Below are positions 7,871 through 17,075 of a stretch of 25,371 nt of DNA, one piece after another. The notes below the pieces were generated by a model, which had not been told where the DNA came from, did not search any database, and saw only the letters and a program-made list of their open reading frames with translations. Each line of letters starts with the position of its first letter. Position 1 is the first letter of the stretch. The stretch is from JALZAH01 sp051000755 (lineage in GTDB: Bacteria > Actinomycetota > Acidimicrobiia > Acidimicrobiales > Palsa-688): positions 1 to 25,371 of the forward strand of contig JBPCNZ010000089.1 in the NCBI GenBank assembly GCA_051000755.1, written 5' to 3'. The translations under genes and the position numbers were made by a program.

Positions 7871-7899
7871 CCGGAGACAGGGCCTCCGGAGACAGGGCC
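7871..7899. repeat. Two copies of a 14-bp sequence with a 15-bp period
   Basis: ccggagacagggcc occurs at 7871-7884 and again at 7886-7899, separated by one base. It lies in the 164-bp gap between the divergent methyltransferase (start 7837) and mutase (start 8002). No promoter with good -35/-10 spacing could be assigned with confidence in this gap. Confidence 0.6.
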
Positions 7900-8001
7900 G
7901 CCGGACCCGGGAGGGGGGCGGACGCCTCGACGGCGCCGGAATCGGCGTCGGGTCGGCGTCCACTCCTCCCTGGATGGGGTCCCCTTCTCCGGGACACCGA
8001 C

Positions 8002-10074
8002 ATGGTATCGGGGCCGGCGCCGGCGCGTCTCGGGCCGTGCCAGGATGGGCAAATCGCCTCCTCCCCCGACGGCCCCGCCCCCTATGGCCCCGCCCCTGAC
8101 CGGGCCGGCCCGTCGGCGTCCGCCCCCGATCGCCCGTGGGTGATGCGGACCTACTCGGGACATTCGACGGCCCGGGCCTCCAACGTCCTCTACCGGACGA
8201 ACCTGGCCAAGGGCCAGACCGGCCTGTCGGTGGCGTTCGACCTGCCCACCCAGCTCGGCTACGACCCCGACGACCCCCAGGCCGCCGGCGAGGTCGGCAA
8301 GGTCGGCGTCCCCATCGTCCACCGCGGCCACATGGCCCAGCTCATGGACGGCATCCCCCTCGAGCGGATGAACACCTCCATGACCATCAACGCCACCGCA
8401 GCCTGGCTCCTGGCCCTGTACGTGGCCCATGCCAGCGACACCGGGGTGGCCACCGAGGCGCTGACCGGCACCGTGCAGAACGACATCGTCAAGGAGTACC
8501 TGTCCCGGGGGACCTACATCTTCGGGCCCGAGGTCAGCCGCCGTCTCACCGTCGACACCATCACCTGGTCGGTGACCCACGCCCCCCGGTGGAACCCGAT
8601 CAACGTGTGCAGCTACCACCTCCAGGAGGCGGGAGCGACCCCGGTCCAGGAGCTGGCCTACGCTCTGGCCACCGCCGTCAGCGTCCTCGACGGTGTCCGT
8701 GAGTCCGGCCAGGTCGGCCCCGACGAGATGACCGGGGTGGTGGGACGGATCTCCTTCTTCTGCAACTCCGGCATCCGCTTCGTCGAGGAGGTCTGCAAGC
8801 AGCGGGCGTTCACCGCCATGTGGGATCGCATCTGCGCCGAGCGGTACGGCGTGACCGACCCCAAGGCCCGCCGGTTCCGCTACGGCGTGCAGGTCAACTC
8901 CCTCGGCCTCACCGAGCAGCAGCCGGAGAACAACATCCCCCGGATCGTCCTCGAGACCCTCGGGGTCACCCTGTCGAGGGACGCCCGGGCCCGGGCCATC
9001 CAGCTGCCGGCGTGGAACGAGGCCCTCGGCCTCCCCCACCCCTGGGACCAGCAGTGGGCGCTGCGGATCCAGCAGATCCTGGCCTTCGAGACGGACCTGC
9101 TCTCCTATGGGGACATCTTCGCCGGCTCCCATGTCATCGAGGGGCGGACGGCCGAGCTGATGGAGGAGGCGGGCGCCGAGCTGGCCCGCATCATGGACCT
9201 CGGGGGCGCCTTTGCCGCCGTCGATGAGATGAAGCGGGCCCTGGTGGCCAGCCAGTCGGCTCGCACCGCCCGCATCGAGGCCGGGGAGCAGACGGTGGTG
9301 GGCGTGAACCGCTTCGAGACCACGGCGCCGTCCCCGCTCGGCGGTGACGGGTCCATCCTGCGCGTCGACCCGGCCGTCGAGGCGGAGCTGATCGCCGATG
9401 TGGTGGCCTGGCGCCAGCATCGGGACGGGGACGCGGTGGCCCGGGCCGTCGATGAGCTCCGCCGGGTGGCGGCCGGAACCGAGAACCTGATGCCGGCGAC
9501 CGTGGCCCTGGCCCGGGCCGGGGGCACGACCGGCGAGTGGGCCGGCACCCTGCGCCAGGTGTGGGGCGAGTACCGGGCTCCGACCGGGGTCGGGGGCGGC
9601 GACGGGATCGTGGCGGCCGGCCCCATGGCCGCGGCGGCGGCCAAGGTGGCCACCCTGGCCCGCCGCCGGGGTGGACCCCCCCGGCTGCTGGTGGCCAAAC
9701 CGGGTCTGGACGGGCACTCCAACGGGGCCGAGCAGATCGCGGTGGGGGCGCGCAATGCCGGCTTCGAGGTGATCTACCAAGGCATCCGCCAGACGCCGGC
9801 CATGATCGTGGCCACCGCCCGGGACGAGGACGTGGACGTCATCGGCCTGTCCATCCTGTCCGGCTCCCATCTGGCCCTCGTACCCGAGATCCTGGCCGGA
9901 CTGCGGAGCGAGGGGGTCACCGCCCCCGTCGTCGTCGGGGGCATCATCCCCCCCGGCGACGCCGCCTGGCTGGCCGCCGAGGGGGTGGCGGCCGTCTACA
10001 CCCCGAAGGACTTCGAGCTGGCTCGGATCATGGCCGACCTGGCCGACCTGGTGGCCTCCCACCAGCCCGCCTGA
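8002..10074 (+). CDS. meaA: Adenosylcobalamin-dependent acyl-CoA mutase, MeaA / ethylmalonyl-CoA mutase type
   Basis: 690 residues with the catalytic TIM barrel and B12-binding domain in one chain. The N-terminal core DRPWVMRTYSGHSTARASNA-like block, GLSVAFDLPTQLGYDPD and MNTSMTINATA is the methylmalonyl-CoA mutase family signature. YGVQVNSLGLTEQQPENN and LPAWNEALGLPHPWDQQW match the MeaA branch (ethylmalonyl-CoA mutase) better than the usual two-subunit mutase. The C-terminal cobalamin domain has KPGLDGHSNGAEQ, with His572 as the lower cobalt ligand in DxHxxG, followed by SILSGSHL and VVGGIIPP. Function: carbon-skeleton rearrangement of ethylmalonyl-CoA or methylmalonyl-CoA. I kept ATG 8002 because the conserved DRPW must be included and the next in-frame starts (8140, 8143) cut into it. 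The first ~45 residues are Pro/Ala-rich and unusual. Confidence 0.9.
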   Translation: MVSGPAPARLGPCQDGQIASSPDGPAPYGPAPDRAGPSASAPDRPWVMRTYSGHSTARASNVLYRTNLAKGQTGLSVAFDLPTQLGYDPDDPQAAGEVGKVGVPIVHRGHMAQLMDGIPLERMNTSMTINATAAWLLALYVAHASDTGVATEALTGTVQNDIVKEYLSRGTYIFGPEVSRRLTVDTITWSVTHAPRWNPINVCSYHLQEAGATPVQELAYALATAVSVLDGVRESGQVGPDEMTGVVGRISFFCNSGIRFVEEVCKQRAFTAMWDRICAERYGVTDPKARRFRYGVQVNSLGLTEQQPENNIPRIVLETLGVTLSRDARARAIQLPAWNEALGLPHPWDQQWALRIQQILAFETDLLSYGDIFAGSHVIEGRTAELMEEAGAELARIMDLGGAFAAVDEMKRALVASQSARTARIEAGEQTVVGVNRFETTAPSPLGGDGSILRVDPAVEAELIADVVAWRQHRDGDAVARAVDELRRVAAGTENLMPATVALARAGGTTGEWAGTLRQVWGEYRAPTGVGGGDGIVAAGPMAAAAAKVATLARRRGGPPRLLVAKPGLDGHSNGAEQIAVGARNAGFEVIYQGIRQTPAMIVATARDEDVDVIGLSILSGSHLALVPEILAGLRSEGVTAPVVVGGIIPPGDAAWLAAEGVAAVYTPKDFELARIMADLADLVASHQPA

Positions 10075-10091
10075 GATCCCTCCGCCCTCGG

Positions 10092-11288
10092 TTACGAGCC
10101 CGTCGCCACCAGGTGGACGGTGCCGATGGCCAGCCCGGGGGTGAATGCCTGGGTCCCGAATGCCTTGTTCAGGGCGGTGGCGGCCACGCTTGTCAGTTCC
10201 GCGACGGTGCCGTCGAGGGTGACGCCACTGCCGGTGGGCTGGACCTGCAGCTTGCTGCCGTCGAGGAAGAAGAGAGGGACGCCGATCTTGCCGTTGACGG
10301 TGCCGGTCAGGACCGAGTCGCCGGGGTCGACCACGAAGTTCGACAAGGACACCGACGGGGCGCTTCCCCCCGGGGCGGCCGGCCCGATGGTGATCCCGCT
10401 GCCCTCGTGGTTGATGGTGCCGACGATGAAGCCGGGCGAGAAGCCGCGGTCGGAGTGCAGGGCCGCGAAGCCCGAGGTGATGGGGAAGGTGACGGCGCCG
10501 GGCCCGGCCGCGGTGGCCGAACCGGTCGGGGTCAGGCCCAGACCGGCCGAGGCCAGGGTGGAGGCCACCGCCGGTTCGACCGTCAGCGTCGTCGAGGTGC
10601 CACGCGGGCTGGGGATGGCGGTGACGCGGTCCTTGGAGGCGTTGTAGGTGGTGGGCGAGCCCGAGGCGACGACCTCGACCTGACCGAGGGGCATGCCGGC
10701 GGTGATTGCCGTGGTCGCGAACGCCTGGTTGAGAGCGCCGGCCGCCGTCTGGGTCAGCTTGGCCACCGTGCCGGCGAGGACGACCTGGCCCACGTCGTTG
10801 ACCATGGCGGTGACCTTGGTGCCGTCGAGGGAGAGGAGGGGCACGCCGATCTTGCCGTTGACGGTGGCCGTGAGCACCGAGTTGCCGGGGTCGACGACGA
10901 AGTCGGTCAGGTGGACCGTGGCGGCGACGCCCATCAGGTCGAGGCCGCTGCCGGCGTGGTCGAGGGACCCGTCGATCCAGCCCGGCTTGGCGTCGTGGCG
11001 GGAGTGGACCTCGGCGTAGCCGGACGTGATCGGGAAGTTGACGACCGATCCCTGCTGGCGGGCCTGCCCGGTGGCAACCAGCGACACGCCGAGTGAGGTG
11101 AGGGCCGACGCCGTCCCCGGGTCGATGGTGACCGAGGTGGCCTGCCCGCCCACCGACGGCAGGACGGTGACCATGTCGGGCGCATCGGGGGCAACGGCTC
11201 CGGTCTTGGAGAAGTTGCAGCCGGCGGTCACCAGGCCGAGGGCGAGCATGGCGGCGACCCCGGTGACCATCTGTCTCGTTCTGCGCAT
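10092..11288 (-). CDS. Lipoprotein with duplicated ~180-residue domain
   Basis: 398 residues from ATG 11288, preceded by GAGGTG 9 nt upstream. The N-terminus MRRTRQMVTGVAAMLALGLVTAGC is a lipoprotein signal with lipid-acceptor Cys24 (Thr at -3 is unusual). The mature part contains two copies of one domain. Copy 1 has VNFPITSGYAEVHS, DFVVDPGNSVLTATVNGKIG and GALNQAFATTAITAGMPLGQ. Copy 2 has VTFPITSGFAALHS, NFVVDPGDSVLTGTVNGKIG and TALNKAFGTQAFTPGLAIG. The alternating hydrophobic pattern suggests beta-sandwich folds on the outer face of the membrane. I do not recognise a characterised family; some features recall cell-surface ligand-binding repeats of actinobacteria, but that is a guess. It is convergent with the mutase, 17 bp away. 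Confidence 0.85.
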   Translation of the reverse strand: MRRTRQMVTGVAAMLALGLVTAGCNFSKTGAVAPDAPDMVTVLPSVGGQATSVTIDPGTASALTSLGVSLVATGQARQQGSVVNFPITSGYAEVHSRHDAKPGWIDGSLDHAGSGLDLMGVAATVHLTDFVVDPGNSVLTATVNGKIGVPLLSLDGTKVTAMVNDVGQVVLAGTVAKLTQTAAGALNQAFATTAITAGMPLGQVEVVASGSPTTYNASKDRVTAIPSPRGTSTTLTVEPAVASTLASAGLGLTPTGSATAAGPGAVTFPITSGFAALHSDRGFSPGFIVGTINHEGSGITIGPAAPGGSAPSVSLSNFVVDPGDSVLTGTVNGKIGVPLFFLDGSKLQVQPTGSGVTLDGTVAELTSVAATALNKAFGTQAFTPGLAIGTVHLVATGS

Positions 11289-11333
11289 CCCAAGATTCAC
11301 CTCGACCGGCTGCACCTCTGTCAAGTTGGCGAC

Positions 11334-11339
11334 CGGCCC
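11334..11339 (-). promoter_or_regulatory. Possible -35 element (TTGACA, strand -) upstream of the lipoprotein gene
   Basis: A consensus-perfect TTGACA lies on the minus strand inside 11320-11340, about 40 bp upstream of the lipoprotein ATG. Only a weak -10 (GTGAAT) is found at suitable distance, and it overlaps the putative Shine-Dalgarno, so the assignment is tentative. Coordinates are approximate to a few bases. Confidence 0.3.
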
Positions 11340-11390
11340 GGCCGCCCTCCGGGAGCGGACCCACCGTCTCTCCCCAGGGGCCTCCAGCTC

Positions 11391-11449
11391 CATCCACAGG
11401 TTTGTCCCCAGGTAGGGGAAAAGTCCCTCAGGTTGCCCACAGGTTTGCC
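11391..11449. repeat. Two copies of ccacaggtttg, 43 bp apart, upstream of the lipoprotein gene
   Basis: ccacaggtttg occurs at 11394-11404 and 11437-11447, in the 183-bp gap between the phosphoesterase and lipoprotein genes. The larger form tgcccacaggtttgcc (11434-11449) nearly matches tgcccccaggtttgcc, found twice at 19058 and 19086. The spacing is about four helical turns. They may be binding sites for a shared regulator or copies of an extragenic element. Confidence 0.5.
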
Positions 11450-11471
11450 ACTGCCCGGCGCTGGGAGGGGA

Positions 11472-12491
11472 TCAAGGCTGGTCGCGAGGCCACATGGCGA
11501 AGCTGCGGTCGGCCGGACCGCCGCCGGCGTACTGGGGGTACAGCCCGGCGAAGAGGGCCCGGCACGACTCGCTCCACTCCAGGGCGGCGGGGTCGGTGAG
11601 GCGGCGGTGGACGGCCAGGATGCCCCCCTCGTAGACGCGGTACTCGGCCCAGCTGCCGGGGAAGTCCTTGACGCTGCCCACCTCGGCGAACGGGACGTCC
11701 CCCGTCGCCGCGAACCGTCGCACCCGGTTGCGGTGGGTGTGGCCGGAGAAGTACCCGGCGATCGCCGGCCGTCGGGCGACGAGGTCGACGAGGGCCTCGG
11801 AGTCGGCCGCGTCCAGGTGGGACGCGGCGCCCATCCAGTCGTCGGCACCCGGCTCGAAGCAGGGATGGTGGCCGAAGACCAGCACCGGCCGATCGGCGGA
11901 GGCGGCCAGGTCGTCCAGCCAGGCCTGTTGCTCGGCGTCGAGGGAGCCCCCGCCCTCACCCGGGCGGGACGTGTCCACCACGGCCAGGACGGCTCCGGGG
12001 ACGACCACCGCTTCGTGGGGAGGGGAGCGGAAGGCGGCGAAGGTGGCCCGGTTGTCGTGGTTGCCCCGGGTCACGATGAGCCGCCCGCCGAACGTGGGCC
12101 GGTAACACGCCTCGAACGCCTCGTACTCCTCGCTCAGGCCGACGGTGGTGACGTCACCTTTGATGACGACCGCGGTCGGATCGAACGGGGCCATCTCCGC
12201 CACCGCCGCCGTGTTCATCAGCAGCGGGTATGGAGGGGCCCCGGGAGGGGAGGTCAGCACCGGCCCCAGGTTCATGTCGATCAGCAGCCCACACTCGGTC
12301 TCCCCGAAGTGGAGGTCGTTGACCGCGGTCACCGTGGCCAGCAGCTCGCCGCCGGGGCGGGGCAGGGTCCGCCAGGTCACGTCGCCGTCGCGGTAGTCGG
12401 TGTCGGGCACCAGCCCGTCGCGCACCGTTACCTTCGTCCCGTCGAAGATGACCGCCTCGTCGTCGGCGACGGTCCAGACCTCTGGTGCCAC
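11472..12491 (-). CDS. Calcineurin-like metallophosphoesterase
   Basis: 339 residues starting at GTG 12491, 4 nt after the stop of the epsilon-like subunit gene. All five metallophosphoesterase motifs appear in order: NDLHFGE (DxH), KGDVTTVG (GDxxxxG), RGNHDN (GNHD), FGHHP and SGHTHR. These ligate two metal ions. The arrangement resembles the CpdA/Icc class, whose members hydrolyse cyclic nucleotides or other phosphodiesters; the actual substrate is unknown. No signal peptide is visible, and the ~55 N-terminal residues form an extra beta-rich segment before the catalytic core. The operon position after pccB is notable but does not identify the substrate. Confidence 0.9.
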   Translation of the reverse strand: MAPEVWTVADDEAVIFDGTKVTVRDGLVPDTDYRDGDVTWRTLPRPGGELLATVTAVNDLHFGETECGLLIDMNLGPVLTSPPGAPPYPLLMNTAAVAEMAPFDPTAVVIKGDVTTVGLSEEYEAFEACYRPTFGGRLIVTRGNHDNRATFAAFRSPPHEAVVVPGAVLAVVDTSRPGEGGGSLDAEQQAWLDDLAASADRPVLVFGHHPCFEPGADDWMGAASHLDAADSEALVDLVARRPAIAGYFSGHTHRNRVRRFAATGDVPFAEVGSVKDFPGSWAEYRVYEGGILAVHRRLTDPAALEWSESCRALFAGLYPQYAGGGPADRSFAMWPRDQP

Positions 12492-12495
12492 CCCG

Positions 12496-12722
12496 TCAGC
12501 CGAGCGGACGGACCCAGGGGCGGTTGCGCCTGGCGGCGACGGGCCGGACCCACCACCGCCCGGAGAACCGCCACGGGTGGGGCCCGGTGGGGCCCGGTTC
12601 GGGCGCCACCGGTCGAGGCCAGAGGACCTCGACGGCGGCGAGGATGGCAGCCACCTCGGCCTCCGTGGGCGTGCCCCCGGACGTGACGGTGAGGCCAGCA
12701 GAGCCGGTGACGCCGGACGGGC

Positions 12723-12726
<4 letters not shown>
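12496..12726 (-). CDS. accE: Acyl-CoA carboxylase epsilon-like subunit
   Basis: 76 residues from GTG 12726, which overlaps the pccB stop as GTGA. Its frame is embedded in a much longer spurious frame and is easily missed. The sequence has VTSGGTPTEAEVAAILAAVE, resembling the conserved helix of actinobacterial acyl-CoA carboxylase epsilon subunits (G-x-P-x-x-E-E-x-A-A). It ends in a Trp/Arg/Pro-rich tail (PWRFSGRWWVRP, WVRPLG) like the family's C-terminus. Epsilon subunits bind the carboxyltransferase and raise acyl-CoA carboxylase activity. Position directly after pccB strongly supports this call. The family is poorly conserved, so sequence alone would not settle it. Confidence 0.8.
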
Positions 12727-14264
<1,538 letters not shown>

Positions 14265-14341
14265 CGGATGCTCGGACACGGACGCGAGGGTATCCGCGCC
14301 TCGCTCGCCGTCGCCCCTGCGCCGGGCGGCAAACTGGCCCG

Positions 14342-15022
14342 GTGGCCACCCCCCGTACCCCGCCGGCGACACGGTGGCGGTTCCCCCAAGGGCCCGAGGA
14401 GATCGCCCGCTGCACCGGCGACACCGAGGTGGTCGCCATCGGCGCCGACCTCGAACCCGGAACGGTGCTGGCGGCCTATCAGGCGGGGATATTCCCCATG
14501 CCCTGGCGAGCAAGGAAGATCGCCTGGTGGTCACCAGACCCTCGCGGCATCCTGCCCCTCGACAGCCTCAGGATCAGCCGGTCCCTACGCAAGGCCATCC
14601 CCCATTTCGAGATCCGCATCGACTCCGCCTTCGAGGACGTCATCGCCGCCTGCGCCGGGCCGTCCCGCACCGGCGCCTGGATCGACAAGGGCGTGCGGCG
14701 GGCCTACACCCGCCTCCACCGTGACGGCTGGGCCCACAGCGTCGAGGCGTGGGCCGACGGCGAGCTGGCCGGCGGGCTCTACGGGCTGGCCATCGGCGGA
14801 CTCTTCGCCGGTGAATCGATGTTCCACCGCCGCACCGATGCCTCCAAGGTGGCCCTCGTCGGCCTGGTCGAGCGCCTGCGGTCCGGGGGCGCCACCCTCC
14901 TCGACGTGCAGTGGCTCACCCCTCACCTGGCCTCGCTCGGAGCCGTGGAGGTGGCGAGGCCCCGCTACCACGATCTGCTCGCCGCCGCCGTCGCCCAACC
15001 CCAGATGACGACGTTCGCCTAG
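14342..15022 (+). CDS. aat: Leucyl/phenylalanyl-tRNA--protein transferase
   Basis: 226 residues from GTG 14342. It adds Leu or Phe from aminoacyl-tRNA to proteins with N-terminal Arg or Lys, marking them for Clp degradation in the bacterial N-end rule. Hallmarks are GADLEPGTVLAAYQAGIFPMPW, IAWWSPDPRGILPL, GTWID-like GAWIDKGVRRAYTRLH, SVEAWADGELAGGLYGLAIGGLFAGESMFH and LLDVQWLTPHLASLGAVEV. It is complete and cytosolic. Divergent from pccB across about 62-77 bp. Its TAG stop shares the CTAG palindrome with the stop of the convergent selenoprotein-like gene. Confidence 0.97.
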   Translation: MATPRTPPATRWRFPQGPEEIARCTGDTEVVAIGADLEPGTVLAAYQAGIFPMPWRARKIAWWSPDPRGILPLDSLRISRSLRKAIPHFEIRIDSAFEDVIAACAGPSRTGAWIDKGVRRAYTRLHRDGWAHSVEAWADGELAGGLYGLAIGGLFAGESMFHRRTDASKVALVGLVERLRSGGATLLDVQWLTPHLASLGAVEVARPRYHDLLAAAVAQPQMTTFA

Positions 15023-16095
15023 AAGAGGCGGTAGTAGCGCTCCGGACCGGAGGTGGCCACCTCGTCCGCCCACGACGTCCCGTAGACCTCGCTGGCGTCC
15101 TGGAGCAGGTCGGTGGCGTGGCCCGGCTCCGTCGTCGACAATGTCCACGCCTGGCGCTTGTAGGTCCAGTTGTCCGGGTCCAGCTCGTGGGCTTGGCGGA
15201 ACCACCCGACGGCGGCCTCCGTCTCCCCGGTCCGCCACAGGTGCTGGCCCAGCTCGAAGCACGCCGCCGCCCGGGCCTGAGCGTCGCTGCGACCGCCGCT
15301 TTGGTTGACGACCTCCTCGGGGTCCAGGGCGAACCGGCTCTCGGCCCCGTTGGTCACCCAGTCCCGGAGGGCGGCGACGTAGGTGTCGTGGTCGGTGTGG
15401 GCTATGCGCTGGGCCACGGCGATCTGCTCGCCCAGCTTGCCCATCTCGGGGGTGACCTCGACGGCGGCCAGGGCCGAGGCCTGCACATGGGCGGCGTGGG
15501 CCGGCCGCACGATCATGCCGGCCTCGTCGATCCACACCGCGTTGGGCACGTTGACGAACCCGAGCAGCTCATCGGTGACGTGGGCGGGGTCGATCAGCGA
15601 CGGGTGCCGGGCGCCGGCCTTCTCGATCCACGGGCGGACCGCAGCGGGTCCACCGGTGTCGAGGGCGACGGTGACCACCTCGAGGCCCTGGGGGTGCAAC
15701 TCGTCTCGCAACGTCTGCCACACGGGCAGATCAGCCCGGCAGCCTCACCACGAGGCCCAGGCGTTCACGACCACCTTGGAGCCGCGCAACGAGGATAGGG
15801 AGAATGGCCTCCCCTCCAGGTCATCGAGCACCACTTCGGGGACCTGGGCGGTGGCGAGGACCCGGCCCGTGACCGTCGCCGGCCCCAACGCCCACAGCCC
15901 GTGGACCTCGTCAGCGACCAGGGGCATGCCCAGCCGGCCGGCCACCACGGTGGCGTCGATGCGGCCCGGTGCGGTCCGGGCCTCGGCCGGCAGCGGCACG
16001 CACACGTCACCCAAGCATGCCCCTTCGGCCTTGATGGTCCACCCGGTCCGGGCCGCCAGCTCTCCCGCATCGACATCGAGGCGGTCCAGAAGCAT
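15019..16095 (-). CDS. Thioredoxin-fold (redoxin) protein with TPR-like tail; in-frame UGA probably encodes selenocysteine
   Basis: The frame starting at ATG 16095 runs 116 codons to a TGA at 15747-15745, then continues in the same frame for 241 codons to TAG 15019. The whole is 358 residues if UGA is decoded. Around it the protein reads VVVNAWASW-UGA-GCRADLPVWQTLRDEL. In redoxin and TlpA/ResA-like proteins this is the active site, normally W-C-x-x-C; the Cys homologues I recall read WCGCR, so UGA replaces the first catalytic Cys. The N-terminal domain has GACLGDVCVPL and DLEGRPFSLSSLRGSKV; the thioredoxin core continues through FVNVPNAVWIDEAG. The C-terminus (ACFELGQHLWRTGETEAAVGWFRQAHELDPDN) is a TPR-like repeat. 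No signal peptide, so cytosolic. A hairpin follows the UGA. The alternative is a nonsense mutation. The gene lies 9 bp after the exonuclease gene. Confidence 0.72.
15714..15742 (-). promoter_or_regulatory. Candidate bacterial SECIS hairpin after the in-frame UGA
   Basis: Minus-strand RNA just downstream of UGA (15747-15745) can form two mutually exclusive hairpins. (A) Arms CUGCC and GGGC (15742-15734) pair with GCCC and GGCAG (15727-15715), loop UGAUCU, 4-nt bulge. (B) UCUGCC (15730-15725) pairs with GGCAGA (15719-15714), loop CGUGU. In B the loop begins 20 nt after the UGA and has G at its second position, as in known bacterial SECIS elements (stem 4-7 bp, G in the first two loop bases). 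Both were found by eye; no energies were calculated. Confidence 0.5.
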
Positions 16096-16104
16096 GGGCG
16101 AAGG

Positions 16105-16977
16105 CTACCGGCCTGCCAGGCTCCGGGCCCGGCGGGCGATGGCGGCGGCGTCGAGGCGTTCGGCCACCTCGTCGAACGCATCGGTGGGGCCGGCCCAATG
16201 CAGGGAGGTGACGTCGTCGATCACGGGAGGATCGGTCCGCAGGGTGGCCAGGTCCTTGAACAGCAGGGCCTCGGGCCGGTGGGCGGCGAGGGTCACCGCC
16301 AGCTTCGGGCCGCCCCGCACCGACACCTCCCACTGGCCGGGGGCGTCGGGGATGTCCTCGAGGTGGCCGTAGTGGGCGAGAAGGACGGCAGCCGACTTGG
16401 GACCCCACCCGTTGAGCCCCGGGAAGCCGTCGGCGCTGTCACCCACCAACGCCAGGTAATCGGGGATCGAGGCCGGGTTCACGCCGAACTTGGTCCGGAC
16501 GCCGTCCTCGTCGATCAGGCGTTGCTGGCGCCGGTCGAACTGCACCACCCGCTGGCCCGCCACGCACTGGGCCAGGTCCTTGTCCGGGGTGCAGATGACG
16601 ACCCGCCCGACCCGCTCGTCGGCGGCGGCCACCTTGGCCGCGCTGGCCATGGCGTCGTCGGCCTCCCAGGCGACCATCGGCCACACTGTGACCCCCATGG
16701 CCTGCAGGGCCAGCTCCAGCACCCCGAACTGGCCGTAGAGGAGGGGGTCGACGCCGGCCCCGGTCTTGTAGCCGGGCCACATCCCGTTGCGGAACGACTC
16801 GATCACATGATCGGTGGCCACGCCCACATGGGTGGCCCCGTCGTCGATCATCGAGAGCACCGACGACAGCACGCCCCGCACGGCGCCGACCTCGTGTCCG
16901 TCGGCGGTCACATGGGACGGCACGCCGAAGAAGTGGCGGAACAACTCGTAGGTGCCGTCGAGCAGGTGCACGTCCAT
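16105..16977 (-). CDS. 5'-3' exonuclease (flap endonuclease-like, PolA N-domain/XNI type)
   Basis: 290 residues from ATG 16977. It is a stand-alone homologue of the 5' nuclease domain of DNA polymerase I. The metal-binding clusters are visible: HLLDGTYELFRHFF near the N-terminus, WEADDAMAS, VVICTPDKDLAQCV and GDSADGFPGLNGWGPKSAAVLL. The last is the helix-hairpin-helix (H3TH) DNA-binding motif with two acidic residues of the active site. Length fits the family. Expected role: structure-specific 5' end processing in DNA replication or repair. It begins an operon with the redoxin-like gene and is divergent from the MFS gene across 151 bp that holds two perfect dyads. Confidence 0.92.
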   Translation of the reverse strand: MDVHLLDGTYELFRHFFGVPSHVTADGHEVGAVRGVLSSVLSMIDDGATHVGVATDHVIESFRNGMWPGYKTGAGVDPLLYGQFGVLELALQAMGVTVWPMVAWEADDAMASAAKVAAADERVGRVVICTPDKDLAQCVAGQRVVQFDRRQQRLIDEDGVRTKFGVNPASIPDYLALVGDSADGFPGLNGWGPKSAAVLLAHYGHLEDIPDAPGQWEVSVRGGPKLAVTLAAHRPEALLFKDLATLRTDPPVIDDVTSLHWAGPTDAFDEVAERLDAAAIARRARSLAGR

Positions 16978-17041
16978 GGCCAGCAGTGTCGCCGATCGGA
17001 CCCCGGCCCGGCGGCGCCGGTGCGGATTCTGGTCGACGGAT

Positions 17042-17061
17042 TGAACCGATCTACCGGTTCA
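17042..17061. promoter_or_regulatory. Perfect 7-bp dyad TGAACCG-6-CGGTTCA
   Basis: The inverted repeat has perfect arms at 17042-17048 and 17055-17061 around the spacer ATCTAC. It sits between the divergent exonuclease (start 16977) and MFS (start 17129) genes, so a terminator is not expected. It is the shape of a dimeric regulator's operator. No binding protein is assigned. Confidence 0.5.
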
Positions 17062-17075
17062 CGCCGCGTCGCTCC

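Noticed and set aside
7838..7963. Longer start for the methyltransferase
   Set aside because: The extension is Arg/Pro-rich translation of a 15-bp repeat with no conservation signal.
7666..11397. Minus-strand frame of over 1,200 codons across the mutase and lipoprotein genes
   Set aside because: Arg/Gly/Pro/His-rich shadow of the well-supported plus-strand mutase and of the lipoprotein in another frame.
11391..11400. tccacagg as a DnaA box / replication origin
   Set aside because: Single weak matches, no AT-rich region and no dnaA/dnaN nearby.
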